Assembly: GCA_016286995.1 (NCBI GenBank)
Contig: JAEEVA010000003.1
Span: forward strand, 62,001 to 126,000
Direction: 5' to 3'
DNA length: 64,000 nucleotides
Source of the DNA: Prevotella sp.
Lineage (GTDB): Bacteria; Bacteroidota; Bacteroidia; Bacteroidales; Bacteroidaceae
Position numbers and translations under genes: made by a program. Positions 1 to 6,308 of the stretch are shown here, in pieces; the stretch's first letter is position 1; each line of letters starts with the position of its first letter. Under the pieces are notes generated by a model that had not been told where the DNA came from, did no database searches, and saw only the letters and a list, made by a program, of their open reading frames with translations.

Positions 1-747
1 ATTGCCGGACTGAAGATGTGCGAGTCGTACAACCTGCAGTACGGCACAAATTACATCGCTGTGATGCCCACCAACCTCTACGGTCCTAACGACAACTTCC
101 ATCTGGAGAATTCGCACGTCATGCCCGCCATGATGCGCAAAGTGTACTTGGCAAAACTCATCCACGACGGTAATTGGGAAGCTATTCGCTGCGATTTGGA
201 CATCCGTCCTGTAGAAGGCTTCAGCGGAACGTCAGGTCAAGACGACATTCTGAACGTGCTGGCCAAATACGGTATATATAATAATAAGGTGGTACTTTGG
301 GGTACAGGTACACCACTTCGCGAATTTCTATGGAGCGAAGATATGGCTGATGCCAGTGTCCACATACTGCTAAACATCAACTTCAGCGACATCATCGGAA
401 TTGAAAAATATTCCAGCGTCCACTACGGCGCCTCGACCGACGGTGCTGTAGACCGCAACCACTCGGCAGGACGAGGCGGTGCCATACCTTCACTGGGAGA
501 GATTCGCAACTGCCACATCAACGTTGGCACAGGCAAAGAACTGACTATCCGCGAATTGTCAGAACTGGTGGTTAAGGCCGTAGGTTTCGAAGGCGAGGTG
601 GAGTTTGATGTTTCCAAGCCAGACGGTACCATGCGCAAGCTCATCGATGTCACGAAACTCCATTCCTTGGGATGGACTCATAAAGTGGAAATAGAGGATG
701 GTGTGCAAAAACTCTTTGAGTGGTACCAAAACTCACTTAAGAAGTGA
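1..747 (+). CDS. fcl: GDP-L-fucose synthase, 3' part (5' end outside window)
   Basis: The frame is open from base 1 and ends at TGA 745-747, so this is the C-terminal part of the protein; the ATG at 16 is internal. The enzyme (GDP-4-keto-6-deoxymannose epimerase/reductase) is an NADPH-dependent SDR that makes GDP-L-fucose for surface polysaccharide and glycoprotein. Recognisable pieces are [11 protein letters not shown] just after the expected YxxxK active site, the substrate-binding stretch [13 protein letters not shown], and [13 protein letters not shown] charged insert of roughly 45 residues (about 45-90 of the visible part) is, from memory, usual in Bacteroidetes members. The C-terminal part, [18 protein letters not shown] and the following [12 protein letters not shown], is typical of the family. 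rpiB follows after 36 bases. Family assignment is secure; the catalytic Ser/Tyr/Lys region is not visible. Confidence 0.93.
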   Translation: MAGLKMCESYNLQYGTNYIAVMPTNLYGPNDNFHLENSHVMPAMMRKVYLAKLIHDGNWEAIRCDLDIRPVEGFSGTSGQDDILNVLAKYGIYNNKVVLWGTGTPLREFLWSEDMADASVHILLNINFSDIIGIEKYSSVHYGASTDGAVDRNHSAGRGGAIPSLGEIRNCHINVGTGKELTIRELSELVVKAVGFEGEVEFDVSKPDGTMRKLIDVTKLHSLGWTHKVEIEDGVQKLFEWYQNSLKK

Positions 748-783
748 AAAGTAAAAAGAGATATAACAAACAATTATCAAGTT

Positions 784-1224
784 ATGGAAATAAAGACTAT
801 TGGACTGGCCAGCGACCACGCAGGCTTTGCATTGAAACAGTTTGTAAAGAAGTATCTCGATGAGAAAGGATACGAGTACAAGGACTACGGCACATACACT
901 GAAGATTCATGCGACTATAGCGACTTCGGACATGCGTTGGCTAAAGGTATTGAGAATGGCGAGGTATTTCCTGGTATTGCCATCTGCGGCAGTGGTGAAG
1001 GCATCAATATGACACTCAACAAGCACCAGGGCATTCGTGCTGGACTATGTTGGATACCTGAGATAGCCCATCTCATTCGTCAACACAACAATGCTAATGT
1101 GCTTGTGATGCCCGGTCGTTTTATCGATGAAGAAATGGCTCGCAAGATTATGGACGAATACTTCACGACGGAGTTTGAGGGCGGTCGCCATCAGAAGCGT
1201 GTCGACAAGATTCCCGTTATGTAA
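784..1224 (+). CDS. rpiB: Ribose-5-phosphate isomerase B / RpiB-LacA/B family
   Basis: A 146-residue protein, the normal length for RpiB, which interconverts ribose 5-phosphate and ribulose 5-phosphate in the pentose phosphate pathway. It begins with the family signature ASDHAGF (residues 10-16) and carries the ICGSGEGINMTLNK active-site loop with its conserved Cys, followed by GIRAGLC. The His/Asn-containing HNNANVLVMPGR segment near residue 100 is also typical. The gene lies 36 bases after the fucose synthase gene and may be cotranscribed with it. The related LacA/LacB and allose-6-phosphate isomerases cannot be excluded by sequence, but no lactose or allose genes are nearby. No promoter box was seen directly upstream. 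Confidence 0.93.
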   Translation: MEIKTIGLASDHAGFALKQFVKKYLDEKGYEYKDYGTYTEDSCDYSDFGHALAKGIENGEVFPGIAICGSGEGINMTLNKHQGIRAGLCWIPEIAHLIRQHNNANVLVMPGRFIDEEMARKIMDEYFTTEFEGGRHQKRVDKIPVM

Positions 1225-1331
1225 ACCAGCGATGTGAGTCAAGACGCGACAAAAGAGAACGTCTTACACCATTAGAGATACCATTTTACCCTGCAGGAAA
1301 AGTCATACTGCTTTGTAAGAGAGGCTTAGCA

Positions 1332-1400
1332 GCAAAAAAGTTGTTACAACTTTTCAGAAAGCTGTTACAGTTTTTCAAAAAGTTGTAACAACTTTTTTGC
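1332..1400. repeat. Three tandem palindromes with 21-bp centre-to-centre spacing
   Basis: Two outer units, each a near-perfect palindrome built on GTTGT-N-ACAAC flanked by A and T runs, are centred at 1345 and 1387. A diverged middle unit (CTGT-T-ACAG) is centred at 1366. Centres are therefore 21 bp apart, two DNA helical turns. The outer units also form a perfect 23-bp inverted repeat of each other (1332-1354 with 1378-1400). The pattern fits either a phased array of protein-binding sites or a long RNA/DNA hairpin; its function is unknown. Confidence 0.85.
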
Positions 1401-1571
1401 CGTTCAGCATCACTTACAGTATAATCAATAGTTTATTGCAGTGCAATCAATAGTTTCTTAGGATGTAAGAGCTATTCACAGAATTGCCGAACGATACCTG
1501 ATTGCTGTACATCTCTATGATAAAGAAAAAGATTGTAGTCAGAGGAGCTGACATGAGATTGTATAGACATA

Positions 1572-1605
1572 AATAATGGGGACTCACTGATTCGTCCCCA
1601 TTATT
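1572..1605. terminator. Perfect 11-bp inverted repeat, possible bidirectional terminator
   Basis: AATAATGGGGA (1572-1582) is exactly complementary to TCCCCATTATT (1595-1605), with a 12-base loop. It lies 21 bases past the stop of the leftward DUF4293 gene and on the rpiB 3' side. Neither strand has a strong U tract directly after the stem, so termination is a positional inference. Confidence 0.5.
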
Positions 1606-1625
1606 CATAATTCATGAAAATCCCA

Positions 1626-1976
1626 TTATCGGATTCTGTCGGCAGCCTTTACCAGTTTCTCGTCGGCAAGTATGGCTCGTCTTGCCATGAAACAAAGAAT
1701 AGCCGCAATCAATGGCAGACATGCTGTTAACGGCAATGCTGTCGGTTGCTGTCCTTGTTGGATAAGTACGGCCAACACGATATACCAGGCAAAATCAGCC
1801 AAGATGCTCACCAAACATAGCACTGCCTGACGAGGGCGATTCTTGTAAAGGAAAATGGTGATCAGACTTACCGCCGAAGCAAATATCTGAATTAAGAAGA
1901 GTGGCCATGCAAGCCAAAACACCATGCCCAGGATGACCGCGACGAGCAGATAAATCGTCTGAATGCGTTGTATCAT
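1626..1976 (-). CDS. DUF4293 family membrane protein
   Basis: A 116-residue protein with about four hydrophobic segments (roughly residues 5-25, 28-45, 52-72 and 80-98). It starts MIQRIQTIYLL and ends with a conserved cytoplasmic-looking tail, FMARRAILADEKLVKAADRIR in part, both typical of the Bacteroidetes-specific DUF4293 family. Function is unknown. It is the last gene of a leftward operon after bamD and rpoZ, only 6 bases from the rpoZ stop, an arrangement recalled as common in Bacteroidales. The link to BamD and omega suggests a housekeeping envelope or expression-linked role, but nothing in the sequence specifies it. Confidence 0.88.
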   Translation of the reverse strand: MIQRIQTIYLLVAVILGMVFWLAWPLFLIQIFASAVSLITIFLYKNRPRQAVLCLVSILADFAWYIVLAVLIQQGQQPTALPLTACLPLIAAILCFMARRAILADEKLVKAADRIR

Positions 1977-1982
1977 GGCGTT

Positions 1983-2345
1983 TTAATCGTATGCAGGTTC
2001 TTCAGTGAAAGTCTGAACCTCCTGTGACTCTTTGGCAGGATCACGCCAGTAGACCTTATCCTCGACAAACTCTTGTGTAGCCAGCAAAGTGGGCTTCGGT
2101 AACTTCTCGTAGTAACGGGATATCTCTATCTGCTCACGATTCTCAAAAACTTCCTCTAAGGAATCGTTATATGAAGCAAACTCAGCCAGTTTCTTTGACA
2201 AATCTTCCTTAATCTGAACACTAATCTGGTTAGCACGCTTGGAAATAATGGCAACACTCTCATAAATATTGTCAGTGTCTTTTGCCAAGTCCATAATGTT
2301 ACGAGTCACGGTATTTACCGGTGCTTTTGATTTCTTGTAATCCAT
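1983..2345 (-). CDS. rpoZ: RNA polymerase omega subunit (Bacteroidetes Rpb6-like type)
   Basis: A 120-residue protein matching the Bacteroidetes form of the omega subunit, which stabilises the beta' subunit during RNA polymerase assembly. It starts MDYKKSKAPVNTVTRNIMDL and continues with DNIYESVAIISKRANQIS, equivalent to the omega/Rpb6 core helix that binds beta'. The C-terminal half (YYEKLPKPTLLATQEF) is a clade-specific extension. It lies between bamD, from which it is separated by a 52-base repeat-rich spacer, and DUF4293. It is often annotated simply as a hypothetical or Rpb6-domain protein; the assignment here relies on family memory. Confidence 0.85.
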   Translation of the reverse strand: MDYKKSKAPVNTVTRNIMDLAKDTDNIYESVAIISKRANQISVQIKEDLSKKLAEFASYNDSLEEVFENREQIEISRYYEKLPKPTLLATQEFVEDKVYWRDPAKESQEVQTFTEEPAYD

Positions 2346-2348
2346 CTT

Positions 2349-2397
2349 GAATATTTACTATTTGACTATTTACTATTAACGATTTACTATTAACTCC
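2349..2397. repeat. Spacer of short near-repeats, TTTACTATT flavour
   Basis: The rpoZ-bamD junction consists almost wholly of variants of a TTTACTATT(T/A)-(G/A)AC word repeated in tandem. The same word fills the junction at 49548-49574. It is one of several short-word families found only at gene junctions in this window. Confidence 0.75.
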
Positions 2398-3225
2398 TCA
2401 GTCACCCGTCACTTTGCGACACTTGGTAATGTATTTCTCGGCAGTCTTGCGTTCAGATGACTCAGGGAACTCGGTCAAGAAGCCATAACACTCGTCTTCG
2501 GCATCACGGTAGCGTTCCACACGCTTCTCATGTGAAGAGTTCTCGGCCAATTGGAACTTACTCTTCATAATGAGAATAGAGAATTTCTCGCGCATGGAAC
2601 TGAACGGATAGGCCTTCAGTGCATTCTCTGCCGTGATGATGCACGACTCATAGTTCGACTCAGTACCAGCATTGATATTGCCGAAATAACCACCGAGATT
2701 ATAATAGAGTTCAGCCGACAGATACTCCTTCATGATTAGATTATCCTGTAGGACAAACAACTGCTTTTGAGCCGTCTCGCGAAGAGGTGAGTCAGGATAA
2801 AAATCCATAAAAGTCTGAAAAGCATTGATGGAACCAATGGTTGCAGACTGGTCGAGTCGCGGATCAGGCATACTCTGAAAAAGCGACTGACCAATATAGA
2901 ATGACGCCTGCTCAGCAAAGTCGCCTTTCGGGTAGCTCGAGAAATACTTCTTAAACGTCTGACTAGCTGCTTCATAGTCGCGATTACAATATTGTGCCAT
3001 AGCCAACATATAGAGGCTTTCCTGTGCACTACTCTTACCCTTCTGGAGGGTGACAAGTTCCTCAAGCAAAGTCACTGCCTGAGCAAATTTGCCTGAAGCA
3101 AAGCTCTGTTTGGCATACTCGTATTTATAAGTATGGTCAGCAGACTTTAAAACAGTGCTATATTCAGAAACACAGCCCACGAAGAGCGTGGCCAACAGTA
3201 ATGCTATGAGAGTCTTTTTTATCAT
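2398..3225 (-). CDS. bamD: Outer membrane protein assembly factor BamD (lipoprotein)
   Basis: A 275-residue lipoprotein of the BAM complex, which folds and inserts beta-barrel proteins into the outer membrane. A signal peptide ends at the lipobox LFVGC with Cys18 as the lipidated residue. The rest is a series of TPR-like helices: YEYAKQSFASGKFAQAVTLL (about 38-57), the pair around SAQESLYMLAMAQY (67-80), and AASQTFKKYFSSYPKGDFAE, the classic BamD/YfiO repeat. The length matches the family. It heads the bamD-rpoZ-DUF4293 operon and has a -7 box at 3244-3252 on this strand, divergent from uvrB. Confidence 0.93.
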   Translation of the reverse strand: MIKKTLIALLLATLFVGCVSEYSTVLKSADHTYKYEYAKQSFASGKFAQAVTLLEELVTLQKGKSSAQESLYMLAMAQYCNRDYEAASQTFKKYFSSYPKGDFAEQASFYIGQSLFQSMPDPRLDQSATIGSINAFQTFMDFYPDSPLRETAQKQLFVLQDNLIMKEYLSAELYYNLGGYFGNINAGTESNYESCIITAENALKAYPFSSMREKFSILIMKSKFQLAENSSHEKRVERYRDAEDECYGFLTEFPESSERKTAEKYITKCRKVTGD

Positions 3226-3243
3226 TATTATTGAATTTGACGT

Positions 3244-3252
3244 GCAAAATTA
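3244..3252 (-). promoter_or_regulatory. Bacteroidetes -7 box for the bamD operon
   Basis: Read leftward the sequence is TAATTTTGC, matching TAnnTTTGC. It lies 18 bases before the bamD ATG, giving a very short leader. It is back to back with the uvrB promoter, 74 bases away. Confidence 0.75.
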
Positions 3253-3326
3253 CACAATTTCTACCGAAAACCAAAGGTTTTTTGATAAAAATTAGTGTTT
3301 TTGACAGCTAATTAGGAATTATTTCG

Positions 3327-3335
3327 TAATTTTGC
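3327..3335 (+). promoter_or_regulatory. Bacteroidetes -7 box directly before uvrB
   Basis: TAATTTTGC matches TAnnTTTGC and ends 5 bases before the uvrB ATG at 3341. A TTGACA-like stretch lies about 24 bases upstream as a poor -33 candidate. If transcription starts the usual few bases after the box, the message would begin at or next to the start codon. Confidence 0.7.
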
Positions 3336-3340
3336 ATGCT

Positions 3341-5365
3341 ATGAACTTCCATTTAACATCAAGATACAAACCGACAGGCGATCAACCGGAAGCCATCCGA
3401 CAACTGACAGACGGACTGGAGCACGGCGACAAAGCACAGGTGTTGCTGGGTGTGACAGGCTCAGGCAAGACATTCACAGTGGCCAACGTCATTGCCAACG
3501 TAAATAGGCCAACCCTCATTCTGTCGCACAACAAGACACTGGCTGCCCAACTTTATGAGGAAATGCGGGGCTTCTTTCCCGAGAACGCCGTAGAGTATTA
3601 TGTCAGCTATTATGACTATTACCAACCGGAAGCCTACTTACCAACTACCGATACATATATTGAAAAGGATCTCGCTATCAACGATGAAATAGACAGACTT
3701 AGACTGCGCGCCGTAAGTAGTTTGATGTCAGGAAGAAAAGACGTTATTGTTGTATCTTCAATTTCGTGCATTTACGGCATGGGAAGTCCTGTAGCATTGA
3801 ATGAAAACATCATAGAGATTCATCGCGGACAGATTCTTGATCGTAACGCATTGTTAAGAAAATTGGTAGCAGCTCTATACGTCCGCAACGACCTCGAACT
3901 GAAGCGCGGCTGCTTCCGTGTAAAAGGTGACACCGTCGACATAGCAATGGCCTATTCCGAGGTGGTGCTGCGCATCACGTTTTGGGACGACGAGATAGAC
4001 GGTATTGACGAGTTGGATGCCGTCACAATGCAACGTATGGCAACGTTTGAGGAATACAAGCTCTACCCTGCCAACCTGTTTATGACCACTCAGGAACAGA
4101 CGAACCTGGCTATCCGGCATATTCAGGATGACCTAGTAAAGCAAGTGTCCTTCTTCGAAGAGATGGGCGACCTCGTCAAGGCTCAGCGTATCAAGGAACG
4201 AGTGGAATACGATATGGAGATGATCAAGGAACTGGGACACTGTTCGGGTATCGAGAATTATTCGCGCTACTTCGACGGCAGACAGCCTGGCGAACGGCCC
4301 TATTGCCTACTCGACTTCTTTCCTCATGACTACCTCATGATTATTGACGAGAGCCACGTCAGTGTACCTCAGATTGGTGCCATGTGGGGCGGCGATCGGG
4401 CCCGTAAAACCAATCTGGTAGAATATGGATTCCGCCTGCCGGCAGCCTTCGATAACCGTCCTTTGACCTTTGATGAGTTTAAGCAAATGACCCACCAGGT
4501 TATCTATGTGTCTGCTACACCTGCTGACTATGAGTTGAACGAATCTGAAGGCATTGTGGTGGAGCAACTGATACGTCCTACCGGTCTGTTAGACCCCGAG
4601 ATAGAGGTCCGTCCTACGGAAAACCAGATTGACGACCTCATGGAGGAGATACAGCAGTGCATTGCAAAAAAAGAGCGTGTGCTCATTACGACGCTGACAA
4701 AGCGTATGGCCGAGGAGCTGAGCGAGTATCTGCTGAATCATGGTATCCAGACTGCTTATATCCATAGCGAAGTGACGACGCTGGACCGTGTGAAGACACT
4801 TGAAAACCTGCGTAACGGCACATTTGACGTGTTGGTGGGCGTCAATCTGCTACGCGAAGGCTTAGACTTGCCGGAAGTGTCGCTAGTGGCCATCCTCGAT
4901 GCCGACAAGGAGGGCTTTTTGCGCAGCCATCGCAGTCTGACGCAGACAGCTGGTCGTGCTGCCCGTAATATCAACGGCAAGGTCATCATGTATGCTGACA
5001 CTATCACGGCGTCCATGCAGCTGACTATCGACGAAACAAATCGCCGTCGGAGTAAGCAACTGAAATATAATGCTGAACACGGCATCAACCCACAACAGAT
5101 TCAGAAATCCGTCAAGCAGAGCGACCTGCATCAGTATGTAGACAGTCCGAAGGAAGACAAGGCTGCCATCGCCTACATCGGACCTTCAGAAGCCACCTTT
5201 GCTGCCGACCCGATTATTGAGCGCATGACGCGTCAACAATTAGAGAAGAGTATTGCTGATACCACCCGACTGATGAAGGCTGCAGCCAAAAGCCTCGACT
5301 TTCTGCAAGCGGCCCAGTATCGTGATGAAATCATCCGCCTGCAAAAAGAATTTGAACTTAAATAA
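3341..5365 (+). CDS. uvrB: Excinuclease ABC subunit B
   Basis: A 674-residue UvrB, the damage-verifying helicase-like subunit of nucleotide excision repair. The ATG at 3341 is chosen because the protein then begins MNFHLTSRYKPTGDQPEAI as in relatives; an in-frame TTG at 3332 overlaps the -7 box and is unlikely. Walker A is GVTGSGKT (about 38-45). The beta-hairpin YYVSYYDYYQPEAY is at about 90-103. The DEAD-like motif is IIDESH, and ARKTNLVEYGFRLPAA and VSATP follow. Motif VI is QTAGRAARN near residue 540. A C-terminal UVR domain (QYRDEIIRLQKEFELK) that contacts UvrC ends the protein. All expected motifs are present. Confidence 0.98.
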   Translation: MNFHLTSRYKPTGDQPEAIRQLTDGLEHGDKAQVLLGVTGSGKTFTVANVIANVNRPTLILSHNKTLAAQLYEEMRGFFPENAVEYYVSYYDYYQPEAYLPTTDTYIEKDLAINDEIDRLRLRAVSSLMSGRKDVIVVSSISCIYGMGSPVALNENIIEIHRGQILDRNALLRKLVAALYVRNDLELKRGCFRVKGDTVDIAMAYSEVVLRITFWDDEIDGIDELDAVTMQRMATFEEYKLYPANLFMTTQEQTNLAIRHIQDDLVKQVSFFEEMGDLVKAQRIKERVEYDMEMIKELGHCSGIENYSRYFDGRQPGERPYCLLDFFPHDYLMIIDESHVSVPQIGAMWGGDRARKTNLVEYGFRLPAAFDNRPLTFDEFKQMTHQVIYVSATPADYELNESEGIVVEQLIRPTGLLDPEIEVRPTENQIDDLMEEIQQCIAKKERVLITTLTKRMAEELSEYLLNHGIQTAYIHSEVTTLDRVKTLENLRNGTFDVLVGVNLLREGLDLPEVSLVAILDADKEGFLRSHRSLTQTAGRAARNINGKVIMYADTITASMQLTIDETNRRRSKQLKYNAEHGINPQQIQKSVKQSDLHQYVDSPKEDKAAIAYIGPSEATFAADPIIERMTRQQLEKSIADTTRLMKAAAKSLDFLQAAQYRDEIIRLQKEFELK

Positions 5366-5396
5366 AATTAAAAATTAAAGATTAAAGATTAAAAAA
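5366..5396. repeat. Short ATTAAA(G/A)-type tandem words after uvrB
   Basis: The sequence directly after the uvrB stop consists of degenerate AATTAAA/GATTAAA words. It belongs to the same class of gene-junction spacers as others in this window but uses a different word. Confidence 0.6.
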
Positions 5397-5430
5397 GCGT
5401 ACCAGATGCATGAAAAACGGATATAATTCG

Positions 5431-5439
5431 TACTTTTGC
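5431..5439 (+). promoter_or_regulatory. Bacteroidetes -7 box before the DUF4468 gene
   Basis: TACTTTTGC matches TAnnTTTGC and lies 63 bases upstream of the DUF4468 ATG, implying a leader of about 60 bases. It probably drives the tight cluster from 5503 to menA. Confidence 0.7.
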
Positions 5440-5502
5440 ACTGAGATAGTTAACAGAAGGAAGACTTCTGGGTTTTATTAAGGAAATATAGACACAAGAG
5501 AT

Positions 5503-6123
5503 ATGAAAAAGATTTTAATGACAATCCTCACTATGATTCCCCTAACTTTATGGGCTCAGGATAATACGTGGGAACGTCCAGAAGTGGACGAACAGGAAGA
5601 AGTGGAAAACAAGAAATCTAAGGTTGATGAGAAATATCTGCGCGGTGCAGTACCTTTGGTCGATGGTAGAGTGGTGTTTAGTAAAAAGATTGAAGCACCC
5701 GGCAAGTCGGCAGACGATATTTACAACATTGTACGCCAATACATGGAAAAAGTCACAAAAGAGAAAAACCAGCTTAACAGCCGGTTGGTCATTGAGGACG
5801 CTGACAAGCATGAGGTGGCCGGCACCTACGAGGAATGGCTGGTATTCAAGTCGAACGCCATTTTCCTAGACCGCACGCGTTTCCATTTTGTTCTATCGGC
5901 CAAATGTATGGACGGCTCATGTGAACTGACCATGACCCGCATCCGATACATTTACGATGAGTATCGTAACCGTCAGGACATCAAGGCTGAAGACTGGATT
6001 ACAGATAAGGAATGTGTCAACAAGAAGAACACCCATCTATACCCACAGACCGGCAAGTTCCGCAGAAAGACAATCGATCGTAAAGACTACCTATTCGACA
6101 AAATCGAGTCACTGCTGAAATAA
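5503..6123 (+). CDS. DUF4468 domain-containing exported protein
   Basis: A 206-residue protein with a short signal peptide (MKKILMTILTMIPLTLWAQ, cleavage after about residue 19). An acidic linker and then the DUF4468 domain follow (about 45-160): VPLVDGRVVFSKKIEAPG, KSADDIYNIV and WLVFKSNAIFLDRTRF. DUF4468 is a Bacteroidetes domain of unknown biochemical function, seen in secreted or periplasmic proteins. The tail is rich in Lys and Arg. It is first in a five-gene rightward group with a small membrane protein, a porin, an HD hydrolase and menA, so an envelope role is plausible; nothing in the sequence identifies a ligand or activity. Confidence 0.85.
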   Translation: MKKILMTILTMIPLTLWAQDNTWERPEVDEQEEVENKKSKVDEKYLRGAVPLVDGRVVFSKKIEAPGKSADDIYNIVRQYMEKVTKEKNQLNSRLVIEDADKHEVAGTYEEWLVFKSNAIFLDRTRFHFVLSAKCMDGSCELTMTRIRYIYDEYRNRQDIKAEDWITDKECVNKKNTHLYPQTGKFRRKTIDRKDYLFDKIESLLK

Positions 6124-6140
6124 CCCAAATAGCTGCAAAC

Positions 6141-6308
6141 ATGAATATTAACATCATACGCAATTGCCTGAACATCATTTTTATGTTGGGTGCTATTGTA
6201 GGACTCATCTTTTATTTTACCCACCACAAGGAAACAGGCATTTACATCATCCTCATAGCGATGATGTTCAAATTTGCTGAGGCTGCGCTGAGAATGTTTA
6301 AAGTATGA
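6141..6308 (+). CDS. Small two-helix membrane protein (55 residues)
   Basis: A short frame begins MNINIIRNCLNIIFMLGAIV and ends at TGA 6306-6308. It contains two hydrophobic stretches (about residues 8-25 and 33-47) separated by the polar turn YFTHHKETG. Its stop overlaps the porin start as ATGA (6305-6308) and it begins 17 bases after the DUF4468 stop, a spacing that strongly suggests translational coupling and a real gene. No family is recognised. It may be an inner-membrane peptide coexpressed with the porin. Confidence 0.75.
   Translation: MNINIIRNCLNIIFMLGAIVGLIFYFTHHKETGIYIILIAMMFKFAEAALRMFKV

Larger units (their letters stand above)
1225..1625. other. Gene-poor intergenic region between rpiB and the DUF4293 operon
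   Basis: About 400 bases with no convincing gene on either strand. It holds the three-unit palindrome array (1332-1400), a 12-base direct repeat (AATCAATAGTTT at 1423-1434 and 1445-1456, separated by a short TTGCA-G-TGCAA palindrome), and a perfect inverted repeat near 1572-1605. A 19-codon frame at 1517 is too short to support. The region lies between converging genes, so neither neighbour needs a promoter here. Confidence 0.7.

Noticed and set aside
1517..1576. 19-codon frame starting MIKKKIVVRGAD in the rpiB spacer
   Set aside because: Too short, no promoter box or coupling, and no recognisable feature.
1225..1625. tRNA or other structured RNA gene in the longest spacers
   Set aside because: No cloverleaf, TTCGA-type T loop or CCA end was found here or in 29716-30254.
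3332..3340. TTG start giving three extra residues for uvrB
   Set aside because: It lies within the -7 box, and relatives begin at MNF as encoded from ATG 3341.
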